NCBI GenBank assembly: GCA_000708835.1
Contig: DF236963.1
Span: 1 to 64,000, forward strand
DNA: 64,000 nucleotides
Direction of reading: 5' to 3'
From: Klebsormidium nitens
Taxonomy: Eukaryota; Streptophyta; Klebsormidiophyceae; Klebsormidiales; Klebsormidiaceae
Of this stretch, positions 21,649 to 32,520 are shown piece after piece. Made by a program: the position numbers and the translations under genes. The stretch's first letter is position 1. Each line of letters begins with the position of its first letter. Below the pieces are notes generated by a model. The model worked only from the letters and a program-made list of their open reading frames with translations. It ran no database searches and had not been told where the DNA came from.

Positions 21649-23438
21649 AGGGCTGCTCACAAGTCTTCGGAGTTGGCGGTTGTACATGCACTTTGTATTT
21701 TAGACCGCTTTTTATGCTCGCTATGGAGTCACCCATCAAGACCAACTACAAGAGAGATCATTCGGCGTGCGAGCATAGCGCCTCAAAACACCCAGCATAC
21801 AGCCGGGTTGATTGCACAAGTCCGTCGCTGAAGTTGACATTCTAGGCCCGCTGGACGTGCATCTTGTAGTCAAGCCCGCTGCAACGCAAATCCAAGTTGC
21901 ATACACCATCGAACAAATGTAAGCTGTGCATCAACCTTATGCAACCTTATTGCGTGAGGTGATCAGCCGGTCCCAGCCAAGCCTGAAGGGTGTCCTTATG
22001 GCTTGCTTGACGTTGGCATTGCGATGCAGTTGTCTGGAGGATTCTTAGCATAGATCTGCTCCGTAGATAAATCAGATTCCCAAAAGCAAGGCTAGAGCAG
22101 TACAGATTCACTCATAAACTACTTGGCACACTGAATAACAGATCACATGGTAGCTGACATTGTTACAGCCACACAACATTCGTATGAGATCTACAGATTG
22201 GCAAGCTAATAGTCACGATTTTTGTATCAAATTGTCAATTCGGAGCTGGCACCGAAGTGTTTCATTGAAGACAGGCTTCCTGCCAAGTGTCCTAGAGTCC
22301 ATTGATGGAGCACATCAGACCTTGTCGAGTTGAACTCCTTTAGACTGGTGAATCAGAAAGTCGAAAGTCTGTGACCATGCCACGCATCAAATGCATGTGC
22401 AAATGGTTGCAAGGCAGATGGGTTGGTACAATTCAGCAGCTGCCTCGTTTGTCATCTACCTACTCACATGGCCTGCACTTTGCATATAAATGACAATCAA
22501 TCTGCTCTGGCTAAACTTGTGGCCACTGCGTCCACTTGTGGGCGACCGTTTGCGCGTGAGGGTTCAATGAACGTTGAGGAACTTGGGGTCCACGAATTGA
22601 TCGAGCCCCTGTCAGTTTGTCCATTCTTCAGTGACACCGATTTATATTGGCCCAGAGCACAATGACCTAGTCGGAATGATATGGTCGTGATTAATATGTT
22701 CGTGCTTAATGTGGGATTTGAGAATCTGTGAGCATGATATATATTCTGTAGAACAGTTTGTTGTATACGTCATTTAAGCAGTGCCGGGCCAATAGCTAGC
22801 CTCTAGTAGAATATTACGTGCAACCTAATGTATCCAAGCTGACTCAGTGACTGTTGCGCGATCAATATAAGTACTGCATGCATGTCTGCATACCGACGCA
22901 TGGAGTTGCACGCGGCCAGCATTATGTCCGTTTGCTAGCTTGAATCACTTAGTGTAAGCGACGAATGAAAAGGGTTACGATTGTCGCATGGTCAATATCC
23001 TTCTCTAAATGCGATTGCCTGCAAGTATCGAGTAACTCGCTCGTGAGCCAGGAGCTCGGACAACAGCTGAAGTTGGCAATGCAGGTTGCACAATCTGCAC
23101 ATGATTTGATGACGGTGAAGTATTGAAACGTCACTACCTTCCATCTACTGCTCCATACACGCCCGGACAAGCGGAGCATGGGGGATGCAGTAGGACAAGT
23201 TGAAACGAGGTGCTAGCCCTGCCAACAAAGTGTCTAGCCCTGTGCGGAATCAACACCTGACTGATTACCTTGGGACATGTATGTACAAACCCACAATCTT
23301 CGCACACCTCTGTCAGCTTTCCACCGGACTTAAGGGGTATCACACGAGCGACTCCCGGAAGACTGTACACTGGTGCTGACCGATACCTAGATTATCTGCC
23401 ACCTGTCACTCGCTTCCGAACTCCAGTGATGCAACGAT
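21649..23438. other. Gene-free AT-richer stretch
   Basis: Only short frames without family features occur. I see no RNA gene or repeat array. It separates the small plus-strand gene from the 3' end of the ClpX gene. Confidence 0.4.
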
Positions 23439-23651
23439 TTATGCTCGCGTGTCTTCTACATTCCGACGGCCGCTAACGGAACCTCCTCGTGTTCCTCCTC
23501 TTCCGGGTGCGCTTCTGGGTGCGGTTGCGTGTCGGCACTCTCCGCCTTTCTCGAAACACTCGGCTGCAAGACGGGAGTATCGATCTTTAGCGACGCTCGA
23601 CCTTACTGGATCGGTCCGCAATTCTGCTAAGGATGCGCGTCGACCGAAAAG
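23439..23651 (-). CDS. Possible last exon of the ClpX gene (unresolved)
   Basis: A frame after an acceptor TTTTGCAG (exon start 23651) is in phase 0 with ClpX exon 11 and ends TAA. It contains the segment SSVAKDRYSRLAAEC. About 270-300 bases upstream in the transcript (23963-23892) a second phase-0 candidate reads SSMDKKGYRALAAECQ and stops. The two are clearly related copies, so one is probably the true 3' exon and the other an intronic duplicate. Sequence alone does not show which. A 17-base inverted repeat (TTTTCGGTCGACGCGCA at 23805, complement at about 23634-23650) overlaps the acceptor of the first candidate. Confidence 0.35.
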   Translation of the reverse strand, partial: LFGRRASLAELRTDPVRSSVAKDRYSRLAAECFEKGGECRHATAPRSAPGRGGTRGGSVSGRRNVEDTRA

Positions 23652-23696
23652 CTGCAAAAGGCTTTTGAGTTTTCACAGCCAGTCGGATGGCTTTGC

Positions 23697-23790
23697 AGGT
23701 CCACGTGGTATACCAAGGTACATACCAAAGGAATAATATGGCATGACAGGTACCGTACCTCCTACCTCTCGGTACTACAAAGGCAACACT
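23697..23790. repeat. GGTACC-rich patch
   Basis: Dense GTATACC, GGTACATACC, GGTACCGTACC and CGGTAC motifs resemble the patch at 120-430. Nothing is encoded. Confidence 0.45.
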
Positions 23791-24210
23791 GGAGACCAGG
23801 TGAGTTTTCGGTCGACGCGCAATCTAAATACTCTGTCGTTGTTAGACCAAGGACAGTCGCAAGCCCAGGCTCGAGCAGTTACCGTTCATCTTCATTGGCA
23901 CTCGGCTGCCAACGCGCGATAGCCCTTTTTATCCATCGATGAAGCAAGCGGTGCGTTAGCCAAGCCCTCAGCCGACCCAAAGACGCCAACACGTTCAACA
24001 CAAGCGAAGCGTCCGTGGCGCTTGCTGACGACAGAGACAAACATCAAACAAGCTTGGGCGATCCACACCCTATGGTCGAACGGTCCCAAGTGATTGCCTG
24101 CCGGCCCAAGTCGAGAGGCACCTGTCGTTGTGAAGGCAAGAATTCAGAAATTGCAAGCAGAGCCACATGATGAACGTGAGCGAGATATCGGACGGCCCAT
24201 ATCTGCTCAC

Positions 24211-27200
24211 CAGGCCGTGCTCGTGAAGCCACCTGTCCAGCGCGCCCTCGCCCCGCAACATGATGGGTCCCCGCGACTTGTCGTTACCTTGGGGGACGGA
24301 GTCCGCGTCCACTACGATGGCCGTGATCTCAGCATCGTCAGGAACCTGTGAAGAGAGGACACGTGGCATGGGAAGATGGACACGTTGCACGAAGGGGTTT
24401 TGCCCCATTTTTTGAAGCACGATGGCCGCAATCTCAGTATTGGCGGAAACGTGTGCGGGGAAGAACACTTTCTTCAGAGCAGACAGACACGTTGGGATAC
24501 ATGGTCTCCCTGGAATGATGACGACAGTAACATCGCTGAACTGATCTGACTTTTGCTTCTGAAAGACGCACCTCGAAGATGGGCTTCGGTAGCAGTCTAT
24601 TGAGACGATTGCGCAAGCGGCGCATAGCCATGTCGAGCGCTTGCATAATAGCCTCTCAGGATCCCGCTGTACGACTGATGAAGCTGAAATCTTTGAAGAG
24701 AAGCGACTTCAACCAGATTGGATTCCCAAACCCCCCCTCGAACATGGGCTCTAGCAGGAGTCCCTCGAGGATGCTCTGCAGCCTGCGCGCGCCCGCATCG
24801 AGCGCGCTTGGCAAGCCCCATAAAGGTAACCGTGAAGCCTTTCAAGCCAGACCTTTCAAAGAAAGAAAGAAACACGGAAAACGACAACACACAAAAGGAT
24901 TCCAAAGCCCACCTCAAACATGGGCTCCAGCAGCAGTCTCTCGAGGATGCTGCGCAGGCCGCGCGCGCCAGTGTCGAGCGCCATGGCGCGCTTGGCGATC
25001 GCACGCAGGCCGCAGTCGGTGAAGTGCAGCACCACGTCGTTCTCCATTCGCAGCATCTTGCGGTACTGCCGCGCAACCGCGTTCTTGGGCTGGACCAACA
25101 CCTGGATTAAGACCAGACAAGGATTGTTATGCAGGATAAGTCTGATTTGACCTGTTTGTTTCAACAAAGCTTGTGTTCGAGAAAACGTAAAGACTTCGTC
25201 GGTTTTGATTCTCCGTTCGCAGCATCGCACCACGTTCCGCGGCTGAACCAAGAACTGGGAAAGCGTGCGCGGAGATGAGTCTGCGTAGATTGTGATCGGA
25301 GGGCCCACCTGTCGTCGTCTGAACCAGTGGATATGCTTCAAAATAGTCACGCATAGATTTCCGCGTCATTCAACAAACGAACCATGGGCAGAAGTGTGCA
25401 TGCGTGACTTGAACCAAGAATACGAAGCTCGCGAGCTTGGCAGTTGTGGGACAGCCGCAGGAACTCAGCTTGACTTTCACCAGATTCAAAAGAAGGTAGC
25501 ACTGGCATGCAGACATCTCATATGAGCTGACTGGACACGCTGTGAGGTCAAACCAACGTCAGCAAAGAAAAGAAGCAGAATAGAGGTGTGGAAATCGACC
25601 AGTCAAGTATAGCTTGATCAGTCTACTCAGATGCGAGACCACTGGAACCGAGTTCAAGCTGCCATAAGAGCAGCAAAGTGCAGAAGCTTGGAAATAGTTG
25701 AACAACACTAGCAGCAGGGGCGACACGATGATACGGTGAAGCCGCACTTGCACCAGCAGTGGGGCGAAAGTAGAAAACAGGCAAAGCGGCGCTGGTACCA
25801 AAGCAGGGGTGGGGGGGAGAAGGGCGGAACACCACTGGCGGCAGGGGGGGCAAAAGAACACCTAAACATCCACCGAAAGCAACGGCCCAGATCCATGAAA
25901 CCTGCGCGTTCGATGGGCTTCCGAAGCTTGATAAGGGCGATGCAGTCTGGCGCTCCGCCATCTGCTGTGCTCCGCTCCGTGCTCCAATCTGCGCTCCTGA
26001 AACTCGGAGTCAATTGCGGGGTCTCCTGTTCTTGAGAAACCTTGGAACGAGCTGGAAGGCAAAGCCCACCTGCACCAGCTGGTCCTCTGTGAGCGCGTCC
26101 AGGCTGACGACGTTTGGGAACCGTCCGATGAACTCGGGGATGAGGCCGTACGCCATCAGATCCCGGCTTTCTACCTGCACGCAGAGCGGCAGTGTTCAGT
26201 ATTTCTCGATCGAGTGAGCAGCAAGCCCAGTGAACAGTAAGCATTTTTGGGTTACTAAAAACCCTGACCTAAAAGATCACCCGCTTCGCACCCGTACCCA
26301 CCCTACCCCCCTAAGTAACCCTACCCGTCCCCGTGACTGTTCACTGGCTGTTACTGTTCACTACATCGATCGGAATTAGCGATCAGGGATGTCGTATCGA
26401 AATTGCAGCCCTCGTTCACATCTTCCTTGCTCGATGAGCGTTGCTCCAATTATGTAAGCAGATGAGCTGACAAGCCCGAGCAATGAGCCACACTGGTCGC
26501 GGAATTGATGGGCTGAACGTCTGCATTTTTCGTTGGCTTCAAGTCTGTCGGTTTTCCACGAGCAACGCAAATCAGATTCGGGCGGCCCCTACAAACTCTG
26601 CTCGGGAGTATCGTAATTCACTGGTTCAGCAGACTACTGTGCTGACAACGAGAGACGTCACACAGTCTTTGTACCGCAGAACCAAGAAGCGTTAAACCAA
26701 GTGTTGCGAGTCAATAGTATACAGTGTTGTTGGACTCGGATTCCCAAGCAGATCCTTGAACCCGATCTCAAACCCTGTCTTCAAAGCCCTCTTTCTGAAT
26801 CCAGACCCAAGTCGGGTTCTTTTAACCCGGTTTCAAACCCTGTTTTCAGAGCCCGCTGTTAAGGCCCGGGTGAACTCACCGACTCCAGAAGCTTGGCCCG
26901 CGTGGCGGCGTCCTGCGCGTGCGGGTCCTGGCTCCGCACCGGGGCCCCAAACCCGATCGACGCGGCAGCCGTCCTGTTTGAGAAACGGGGCCTTACTGTC
27001 AGCTTTGCAATGATAACGTTCGACCGGAAACAAAATCCTAAACCGGAATTGAACTGCTCCACACCGGGGCCCCAGACCCGATCGACGCGGCAGCCGTCCT
27101 GTTTGAGAAGCGGGTCCTTTCTGTCAGCTTTGAAGTGATAAGCAAGAAGGTGGTGACTTTCAACCGATGACAAAAATCTTAACCCGGAATTGAACTGCTC

Positions 27201-30200
27201 CGCACCTGTTATTACCGACTTTCGACAACGACTTTCGACGTGTATGACAATCTCTACACCCGAAACTTTTACCTGCTCCAGAACCAGGGCCCCAAACAGG
27301 ATCGACGCGGCAGCCGCCTGTTTGAGATTGTCAGCTTTGAACCCTCTTTTGAGGAACGGTTTCCTAAAACGAGGTCTGATTCACGAGACTTGGCCGGAAA
27401 CGGAGGGCAAGATGAACCATCTGCTGCTTTCTTATCTCGGAATCTCAAGGTCCGTATCGGTTTCGTGCCTTCTTTGGTCGACTTGTGAGGATGAGAGCTG
27501 GTCGTAATGTGCGGTCACGAACATAGGCGAGGCACACACTGCCACGTCGGCTTTGCCTCTTCCCCAATTAGGAGCAGACGTCTGTTTTGGATCGGACACC
27601 CCAGACGTACGTGGGGGGAAAAGAAAACACTCGGTGCAAAACGGGCAAGTGGTCACCTCCCTGCGCTGGAAGATGTTGTCAGCTCGTTGCCGCCCCAATC
27701 TCGTGACCTTTACGGTATTTGAGTTTTTAAACCTTATGGAGTTTCGGACAGTGTCCAAAAGACAGCTCACCTGTCCGCAACGATCTTGTCCAAATCTACG
27801 AAGGCCCCTCCCACGATGAACAGGATGTCGCGAGTGTCGATCTGCAGCGATGTCACAAGGCCACAGTTAGAAACCACCAAGGGGCTTTCGATGCTTGTCC
27901 AGATTGAATGCGTGCCTTCCGAGCGGCCTTACCACCGTACACTTGCAGCAAATTTCAACAACCGCAAACACGTATCGGACGCTGACCAGAAAGGGGCAGA
28001 GAAGAGGCGTCCGGCGAGGTGCACCTACGGGGGCTGGGATGCAATGCTTGAGCCACTATGCTTTTGTGCCCACCTCCAACCGCTGCGCTATAGCGGAACC
28101 TTAGAATGTCCGTATGTTACATTTTCATAAGTTATCATACATTCCGCGATGCTCCTTACCTGTACAAACTCGCCGCGCGGGCTTTTCCGCCCCCCCTTCT
28201 CCGGCACGTTCATCACCTGAATGAATAGAACGTCGGTCTTAGAATTGGGACCATTCACCCAATCGCATGGTATGAAGCACTAGAAGTGTCCGAAGCACCG
28301 GAGAGCAGTCGACGCGGACCTCGGAAGAGAAGAATGCATCATAACGCAATGACCTCCCTCCTCTTCCTTTTCCGCTCACAGTGTCCTCGAGCAGTTTTAA
28401 GAGGCCAACTAAAATTTACCACCTCGGAAGCGCAACTCAAAACAGCCACGATCGAGTAACATCAATGTGTCACGCCCTCTCATGATCCTGGGACTCTAAA
28501 CCTCGTCTCACCGTGCCTTCCATTGTGACTGGTCTCGAAAACCGAGAATAGCGACAAGGAAACAGCGCAACAAGAGGCAAATAACAAGGGGAAATAGCGC
28601 GACAAAAGGGGACCCATGAACAGTCAAAAGAATCCCCACAGAGTTCCGTCCCTCTCACCGTGCCTTCCAGCATTTTCAGCAGCGCCTGCTGCACCCCCTC
28701 GCCGGACACGTCCCGCGTGATGCTCATGTTCTCGGCCTTTTTGGTGATCTTGTCGATCTCGTCGATATACACGATGCCCTTCTGCGCGAGCGGGATGTCG
28801 TAATTGGCCTCCTGGAACAGCTTGTACAAAATGCTCTCCACGTCCTCGCCGACGTACCCCGCCTGCAAATAAAGCGCGTTCTCCGATTTTTCTTGTTCTC
28901 ATACTTTCCTTCCCCCATTTACAATCTTCTGGATCCGTTCTTCACGTTTGTACAATATGCTCTCCACGTCCTCGCCCACATACCCCGCCTGCAATGCGAA
29001 CAGGTTTCGACATTCTTTGATTTTCCCTTCTCTTATCTTAGTTTTTGTGAGAAAGTGCTCGACTTTCTTCCTTCAATTATGTAGCAAAGAACACTCCAGC
29101 TTGCACAAGATGCTCCACACGTCCTGGTCTCCTGCTACACTACTGGCGTATCTTATCTTCAGTGTTTTTGCTCCTTGTAGGCCATGCATACACGTACAGA
29201 ATGTTTTCCCGAATCTTGTTTGGGACTTAACACTGGCTCAACTGCACACACTCTTATGAGGTCCTGGCAAAGGAAGCGTGCATAAGATTCAAGCACGCAA
29301 ATTTCGAAGACCGACAGTCAAGTGGGATTATCAGCGAGAACACCTCGACCGGAGTCGTTGAAGCACTCTCACATGACCCCTGAATCTTGTCTACGTATGC
29401 ATTTCAGGTGTTAAAGCAGGAGGAACAGAAGGTCACAGCCTGGGACGGATAGAGTTAGTAAGGGGGCCGAGAGTGGGCTCGAATGGAGCAGGTGAATTTC
29501 TGGACGAACATCAATTTTACTTTTACTGATCTGGGGGGGTCCGAAGTTGAGCATTCACCTGGGTCAGGTTTGTGGCGTCCGCGATCGTGAACGGGACGTT
29601 CATCAGCTTCGCAAGCGTCTTGGCAAGAAGCGTCTTGCCTGCAACGACGAGATCGGGAAAGCAGTCAGGGGGTGGCCTACAGACTTACAGCACCGTCACT
29701 GCGACGTTTCTTCTGCCGCTGAATTTGTATTCAAAAATTGCTTGTTTCTGCATAGAGACTGATTGAGAATCTACCTTCTAAAATATTGCGGGCCTCCAAC
29801 AGCATGTGGCATGCCGCAGCGACTCCTGAGAGTTTATGGGCTCCAGTCCCCCACTTTGGTCGTTGCAACAGCAGACAAAGGGAATGGATACTTCGTTAAA
29901 GCGATATGGTGGTCCAAATCAGAGGGCAACACCCGCAATGGCCACAAAAACTTTTCATTTTCCAGAAACGAACCGAGCAGCTACAATTCGTCCAGCAACT
30001 TTGATCACCTCACAGTCCAAACCGGTCGGAAACCAACCTCGATTCGCGGCTCACCCAACCCCCTCGCTTTATCATTTCTACCTTCTAATGTTCGCAAAAC
30101 CTCCCGCTGACCAAGCAGCTTTGCCTCATCCCCAAAACCGGTGTATTTCGATTCTATTGTGAGTACCTTTTGTTTCAGACACTTACCGGAACCAGGGGGC

Positions 30201-32520
30201 CCCATCAGAAGCACATCGCCCTTGTCCAACGAAAACTTGTCATATCGAAAAGCTATACCGACTTCGTAACCAAGCAGGTTAAACTTTGACCACTTATCCG
30301 ACCCCGTTGGCCCCCATCAGAAGCACGTCACTCTTCTCCAGCTCCACCAAAACCCAATAGTCTAAACCAACTTTGTAACCACTTACCTGACCCCGTCGGC
30401 CCCATCAGAAGCACGTTACTCTTCTCCAGCTCCACCTCCTCGTCCAGCGCCTGTTCCTCCGTATCGACAACTTCTTCCTTCGCCCCAAACCGCTCCGGTG
30501 CGGGCCGCGCCTCCGGGGGGGGCGACGAATAAAAGTCCGGATCTTTCGGACGGTTGTACCCGTGCGACGAGTGGTCCGAGAAGGCGTCCGGCGCCCCCCG
30601 GTAAGACGTGTTGTAAGTGGGGGGGTGGTACGAACTAGTGAAGGTGGGGGAGCCGGACACTCCCGCGGGCCCCCCTGAAGTGGAGAACGTTGACGGGGGG
30701 GGATCCCCCTTGTCCTTCTTCGCCCGCTCGCGTTTTTGGTCCTCGAAGAAGACCCGCTGCAGACAGTGAGTGGCTCAGTGATAAGAAGGCGACTCCATAA
30801 GAGTGAAGATGATGGTGAGTTTAACGTTTGGTATGCTGGCGTTATGTACCTACATAGCCTGGTTTTCGGCACAGGAAAATAGGTCTTCGCTTCTGAGTAC
30901 TTTCAAGCGCGAGTGGCCTCTCGGTTTCACAGAGCAAACTCCATACTTGACAGTGAAAAGAGAACCAAGCGGGCTGTATTCAGCAGTGCCGTGCTCACTT
31001 GATTCACGGAAATACTACTTGCGGGGCACTTGTCAGCGAAGAAGCTTGCACTAAGGCTCAAGCTCAAGCTGTGACGATATGGGCATCGAGATGGATGAAG
31101 CGATTGAAATGACAGTTGACTCACTCTCTTGCCCATCTGTTCTCACCACAACAGATGCGCAACCAGTGCGGGGCTCTGGATCAATGGAAGGCAATCAAGC
31201 TTTGCCATGCTAGAATGCTGCCTCACCTTGTAATGGTTGTACACTTGTACTGCCAACACCTGCAAACAAATACGGACGGAGCCGTGTCAATGTCCAGAAA
31301 TATCCCCGCTGATCTCAATTCAACATTTCCCCTTCGCAATCCTCCAACTTCCTCATTCCTATCATGCATTTGCATTCCTCATCCCATCATGTAATCCTCG
31401 ATACTTTTGACCTTCTCAACCGACACCTGTTCAGCACCCTCAACACAAATGTTGAGCCGCATAGGCTGGCCCAGCACTCAGGGAGTCCATTCTGCAGTTT
31501 GCAGCAGCTTCCATACCCTCTTTATGCTTCTCTGCATGTAGGCTTTGGGCTTATTCCCACCAGTGGCCCCAACCCACCCAAACCCACCTTCTTTGCATTT
31601 TCCTGCCCAATTACAAAAGTGTTCAGGTCCGCGACAATCTGCTTAGGGGTCGCCAGCTTGAAATCCTTCCACCGATCGCCGCCGGGGGGTTCCTGGCCCC
31701 CCCCGCTGCCGCCCCCGCTGAAGTACGTCCCCGGCCTATCCCCCACGGCAGGCAGAATTGGAGACCCCTGCGAGGGTTGCATCACAATCGATGGCACTGG
31801 TCGTACCAACTGGCTCTGGTAGCTCGTTTGCCAAGCCGGGGGCGGACCCCGCCCGTCCGAAAAACTCTCGCTATTCGTTGCTGGAGAACGTGGCGCACTG
31901 TCTCGGTGCTGCGCGGGGCTGGGCGCTTTGCTGGCGGGAACTAGGATGGGCAGCTGGGAGTGACGGGACGCCCCCCCGGGGACCCAGGTCACGGGGGTGG
32001 CGAACGGCCGGACGACGGGGTTGAAAAGGTGCACTTCTCGGCAGGCTTTGCACCAGAGGACGGTCGGCTGTACTCCGACTTCCAGAAACCGCGTCTGGTG
32101 GAAGCTGACATCAGGCGTGATGTCGCCCGCCCCAGGGGCCGAGAGCTCCGCGTCACAGCGGAAGCAGAGGAGCCGGTTCTGCGCCCGGTGCTTCGACGCG
32201 CTGTCTCTGAGGGGGCCGGCACCGCCCCTCTCGCCCCAGTCTCCATGGCCCCTCAGTCCCGGAAACTTGGGAGGAGAGGTGACGTCTTTTGCACTAAATG
32301 CAGCGCTCGATAGAATGCTTTGAGAGGAGAGGCCGTCGACGAAGCAGGAGGAGTTGCGGGGGTCGGAGTGCGAGGAAGCGCCTTTCTGCGCCTTCTCGCC
32401 ATCCCCGTGCGCAGAGAACGAGCGGGCGAGAAAAACCCCTTCCCGGCGGCTCCTGTGCCTCTGTAAGCGGAGGAGACTGCCGCCCCACTCAATCGCGCGC
32501 CGCTGCGGTACAGAACCCAT
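24211..32520 (-). CDS. CLPX: ClpX, ATPase/unfoldase subunit of organellar Clp protease
   Basis: Eleven exons join in phase: 32520-31588, 31259-31227, 30756-30387, 29638-29559, 28862-28659, 28216-28160, 27841-27771, 26973-26880, 26174-26070, 25101-24913 and 24345-24211. This gives 757 aa before an unresolved last exon. Exon 1 starts with an Arg/Ser-rich presequence suggesting mitochondria, then a zinc-binding CFRC...CKAC region and VIGQENAKK. Exon 3 adds an 85-residue Ser/Pro/Tyr-rich insert before Walker A, which is split as [15 protein letters not shown] over exons 3-4. Exon 5 holds the GYVGEDVE pore-side motif, Walker B (IVYIDEIDK) and the [15 protein letters not shown] box. Exon 8 has SIGFGAPV, exon 9 [10 protein letters not shown], exon 10 the sensor-2 [10 protein letters not shown]. 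ClpX hexamers unfold substrates and feed ClpP in the matrix. The ATG at 32520 is the first in frame after a stop-free, non-ATG leader. The introns are filled with copies of exon edges. Confidence 0.95.
24395..24815 (-). repeat. Copies of ClpX exon 11 acceptor and exon 10 donor edges
   Basis: At about 24400-24455 the minus strand reads a diverged exon 11 start ([10 protein letters not shown] compare [10 protein letters not shown]). At 24572-24650 and 24735-24815 there are two diverged ends of exon 10, both still showing CTCGAGGATG-like or ATGGGCTCTAGCAG-like matches to [11 protein letters not shown] with a donor-like border (ACCTCGAAGATGGGC in plus view). The copies lie between the two genuine exons. 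Confidence 0.75.
25195..25265 (-). repeat. Copy of ClpX exon 10 acceptor edge
   Basis: In plus view TTCTCCGTTCGCAGCATCGCACCACGTTCCGCGGCTGAACCAAGAACTGG matches, with changes and deletions, the exon 10 start at about 25040-25100 (TTCTCCATTCGCAGCATCTTGCG... TTCTTGGGCTGGACC). It contains no usable frame. Confidence 0.6.
26228..26370. mobile_element. MITE-like element, second copy
   Basis: AGTGAACAGTAA (near 26230) and its complement TTACTGTTCACT (near 26350-26362) flank the core CACCCGCTTCGCACCCGTACCCACCC ... CCCTACCCGTCCCC, which matches the core of the element at 2977-3150. It sits inside the ClpX intron between exons 8 and 9. Nothing is encoded. Confidence 0.55.
26930..27335 (-). repeat. Tandem copies of ClpX exon 8 acceptor edge (period about 125-140 bp)
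   Basis: The exon 8 start and intron (plus view CCGATCGACGCGGCAGCCGT, 26952-) recurs at about 27077 and 27298. The shared intron parts are CTGTCAGCTTTG and CCGGAATTGAACTG. A further partial unit begins at about 27198 with GCTCCGCACC. The copy nearest the exon is nearly identical over about 70 bases, including the CAG acceptor, while the distal ones have deletions. Confidence 0.85.
28502..28525 (-). repeat. Copy of ClpX exon 5 donor
   Basis: CGTCTCACCGTGCCTTCCA repeats the exon 5 end and donor (CTCTCACCGTGCCTTCCA at about 28653), 150 bases further into the intron, with the GTGAGA donor intact. Confidence 0.7.
28945..29125 (-). repeat. Two copies of ClpX exon 5 acceptor edge
   Basis: The copy at about 28950-28993 keeps the TTGCAG acceptor and 14 codons encoding [14 protein letters not shown]. 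It differs from exon 5 only at four third positions (TAC/TAT, GTC/GTG, ATT/ATA, AAG/AAA) and then diverges. A second, heavily eroded copy lies at about 29093-29125 (GCACAAGATGCTCCACACGTCCTGG in plus view). Confidence 0.85.
30181..30348 (-). repeat. Two copies of ClpX exon 3 donor edge (Walker A)
   Basis: The nearer copy (about 30295-30348) encodes a frame-shifted version of VLLMGPTGS (one extra G) and has lost the GT donor. The farther copy (30181-30230) reads [15 protein letters not shown] with an intact GTAAGT donor in the same phase as the real exon. Both lie inside the intron that splits the Walker A motif. Confidence 0.85.

Noticed and set aside
24579-25110. Overlapping plus-strand frames
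   Set aside because: They are shadows of ClpX exon 10 and its echoes.
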